Positions 12,172 to 13,633 of a DNA stretch of 13,633 nt are shown piece after piece (position 1 is the stretch's first letter; each line of letters starts with the position of its first letter). The DNA comes from CAZHZT01 sp964537285 (lineage in GTDB: Bacteria; Bacteroidota; Bacteroidia; Chitinophagales; Saprospiraceae): NCBI GenBank assembly GCA_964537285.1, contig CAZHZT010000145.1:1-13633 (forward strand). The letters run 5' to 3'. The notes below the pieces were generated by a model, which worked only from the letters and a program-made list of their open reading frames with translations, was not told the origin of the DNA and made no database searches. Position numbers and translations under genes: made by a program.

Positions 12172-13464
12172 TTAGAAGTGTTGTTCATAAAATTCCAAGA
12201 TCCGCTCATCCACTAAAATATCCTGAAATCTTAAGGGACGCCTTAGTACGATTCCTTCCAGCGTTCGGCACCGGCTAAGCGCAACGTAGGTTTGCCCATG
12301 CTCAAATGCTCCCTGCCCCAATTCAATCATAACCTTGTCAAAGGTTTTGCCCTGGCTTTTATGAATCGTGATGGCCCAGGCCAGGCGCAAAGGATATTGC
12401 TCAAAACTACCGATCGTTTCGGATTCTATCTTACTGTTGTCTTTTTCGCTTACTTTGTAACGGATAATATCCCATACCATGCGCTCTACTTCGATCATTT
12501 TTGCATTTCCCTCATCATCTTCAAGTGCTACTTTAATAGAATCATCATTTAATTCTACAACCTTACCTATACTGCCATTGACAAATTGCAGCTGAGGATC
12601 GTTCTTTATAAACATCACCTGGGCATCTTTTCGCAACCTTAGTATAGCATCCGTAGGATATAGCTTGGGATTAAAATCTCCGTTAATTTTTGATATATAC
12701 CTGAATTCCGGTCCCTCCAATTGCTCCAGTTCTTTCCTGTTTATAAAATCTACACCCGCATTACGGGCCGAAAGCGTAATGAAATAATCAGAACCTTTAA
12801 ATCGTGGATCAACCCGTTCATTCAAATCCTCCAGATCTTCGTAATCCACCTGATTGGTGCGAACCGCATCCAATAAACGCAAAAAATATCTCGATTTCTG
12901 CCGGTATGTATTCTGCAGCTCGATCATATCCATCGTAAACCCCCTTTCAAAGACCTTTGCAGAAAAAAAATACGGGCTTTCATAAAAAGTAGAAAAAAGG
13001 TATTTTTCCTCTTCGGTAGCCACTACAGGGGGCAGTTGAAACAAATCGCCAAAGAAGACCATCTGAACACCTCCGAAGGGTTTTCCATTATTCCGGTTTT
13101 TTCTCAGAAAAAGATCTATCGCATCCAACACATCTGCCCTTACCATCGAAATTTCATCAATGATCAGTACTTCAATATTTTTATAAACCTTCCCTTTACG
13201 TCGCTTCTTTATGTCTGCACCGGAAAGTAAACGAGCCGGGAACCCAAAAAAGGAATGAATGGTTTGCCCTCCAACATTGAGCGCTGCAATTCCGGTTGGA
13301 GCCAGTACGACCACTTTTTTCTTAGTCGTTTTCCTGAACAACTGCAACAAAGTGGATTTACCAGTTCCTGCTCTCCCTGTGACAAACATGCTAAAATTCG
13401 TTTTTTCCAGGGTATCCAATACATACACAAAATCGCCGCTTAATATCAAAGGTTCTTTTTCCAC
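12172..13464 (-). CDS. PIF1/RecD-like SF1B DNA helicase
   Basis: The 430-residue protein shows superfamily 1B motifs in order: Walker A GRAGTGKST (30-38), motif Ia VVVLAPTGIAALNVGG (51-66), Walker B IIDEISM (101-107), motif III GDLFQLPPV (139-147), motif IV LQNTYRQ (183-189), motif V ITIHKSQGKTF (366-376) and motif VI TYVALSRCR (392-400). It is expected to unwind DNA 5'-3' using ATP in replication or repair. Length fits the compact Bacteroidota PIF1-like group without extra C-terminal domains. The start is GTG at 13464, preceded by AAAGGAAAG; the next in-frame ATG (residue 27) would cut just before the Walker A motif. It appears monocistronic, with a hairpin upstream at 13507 and the long palindrome downstream. 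Confidence 0.93.
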   Translation of the reverse strand: MEKEPLILSGDFVYVLDTLEKTNFSMFVTGRAGTGKSTLLQLFRKTTKKKVVVLAPTGIAALNVGGQTIHSFFGFPARLLSGADIKKRRKGKVYKNIEVLIIDEISMVRADVLDAIDLFLRKNRNNGKPFGGVQMVFFGDLFQLPPVVATEEEKYLFSTFYESPYFFSAKVFERGFTMDMIELQNTYRQKSRYFLRLLDAVRTNQVDYEDLEDLNERVDPRFKGSDYFITLSARNAGVDFINRKELEQLEGPEFRYISKINGDFNPKLYPTDAILRLRKDAQVMFIKNDPQLQFVNGSIGKVVELNDDSIKVALEDDEGNAKMIEVERMVWDIIRYKVSEKDNSKIESETIGSFEQYPLRLAWAITIHKSQGKTFDKVMIELGQGAFEHGQTYVALSRCRTLEGIVLRRPLRFQDILVDERILEFYEQHF

Positions 13465-13506
13465 GTTTTTACTTTCCTTTTATTCTATTTGTTCCCGAAG
13501 GGCGGT

Positions 13507-13546
13507 AAACATGAGTGATCCCAAAAATTCGGGATCACTCATGTTT
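13507..13546. terminator. Hairpin family copy upstream of the helicase gene
   Basis: Perfect 16-bp arms AAACATGAGTGATCCC / GGGATCACTCATGTTT with loop AAAAATTC. On the - strand it could end a gene lying beyond the right edge. It differs from the other copies by paired changes (GTCAT to GTGAT with GATGAC to GATCAC). Confidence 0.6.
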
Positions 13547-13633
13547 GTGAAAAGTCTCTACATTACTCTGTTAATCATAGCTTTATCTACTTTTTTCTTG
13601 ATAAAAAAGTAGCAAAAAATCAAGGCTGTATTC
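13507..13633 (-). repeat. Dispersed intergenic repeat, copy R3 (cut by window edge)
   Basis: Read on the - strand it matches the 3' half of R1 in order: GAATACAGCCTTGATTTTTT, GCTACTTTTTTATCAAG, AAAAAAGTAGATAA, GATTAACAGA, then the hairpin. It continues past the window end, where the palindrome seen at 8806-8920 would be expected. Confidence 0.65.

Noticed and set aside
5766..13546. CRISPR array
   Set aside because: The repeated hairpins are thousands of bases apart, lie between unrelated genes and have no regular spacers or cas genes.

Overview
The window looks like a chromosomal stretch from a member of the Bacteroidota. The evidence is a secreted PDZ protein with a C-terminal type IX secretion (T9SS) sorting domain, a tRNA-Lys promoter of the Bacteroidota type (TTTG, 20 nt, TAccTTTG), start codons mostly without Shine-Dalgarno sequences, and a PIF1/RecD-like helicase of the kind common in that phylum. 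A Saprospira-like lineage is possible but cannot be proven from the sequence.

Left part (1-5132): an accessory island of small A+T-rich genes, all on the + strand. It holds three PIN-domain toxin-antitoxin (TA) pairs (84-768, 1570-2243, 4005-4841) and a decayed DUF4143-type ATPase (2591-3308). Each unit is followed, 15-20 nt after its stop codon, by a remnant of a group II intron lying on the opposite strand (786, 2259, 3329 and 4861 are the intron 3' ends). The three remnants with a visible 5' end each abut a DNA hairpin on that side. No intron reverse transcriptase is present. Small inverted-repeat elements have also landed here: an 89-bp element with an 8-bp target duplication splits the third PIN toxin, a 111-bp element sits at 1365-1475, and a 167-bp one sits inside the third intron remnant.

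Middle (5133-8680): tRNA-Lys(UUU) with promoter and terminator, the PDZ/T9SS protein on the - strand, a second copy of the 111-bp element just upstream of a polytopic GT-C-like membrane protein, and that gene on the + strand.

Right part (8681-13633): a repeat-rich intergenic zone (8681-9595) hides a 46-residue membrane protein. A - strand cluster follows: a 77-aa protein, a tail-collar protein, a leucine-rich-repeat protein and a second tail-collar paralogue. A 62-bp perfect palindrome separates this cluster from the helicase gene. A hairpin family with compensatory base changes recurs four times (5766, 9003, 9454, 13507); at 9003 and 13507 it belongs to a longer dispersed repeat that runs off the right edge.

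The most interesting material is the TA/intron array and the small transposable elements. Their boundaries and target duplications can be read directly; in one case removing the element restores a toxin reading frame exactly.
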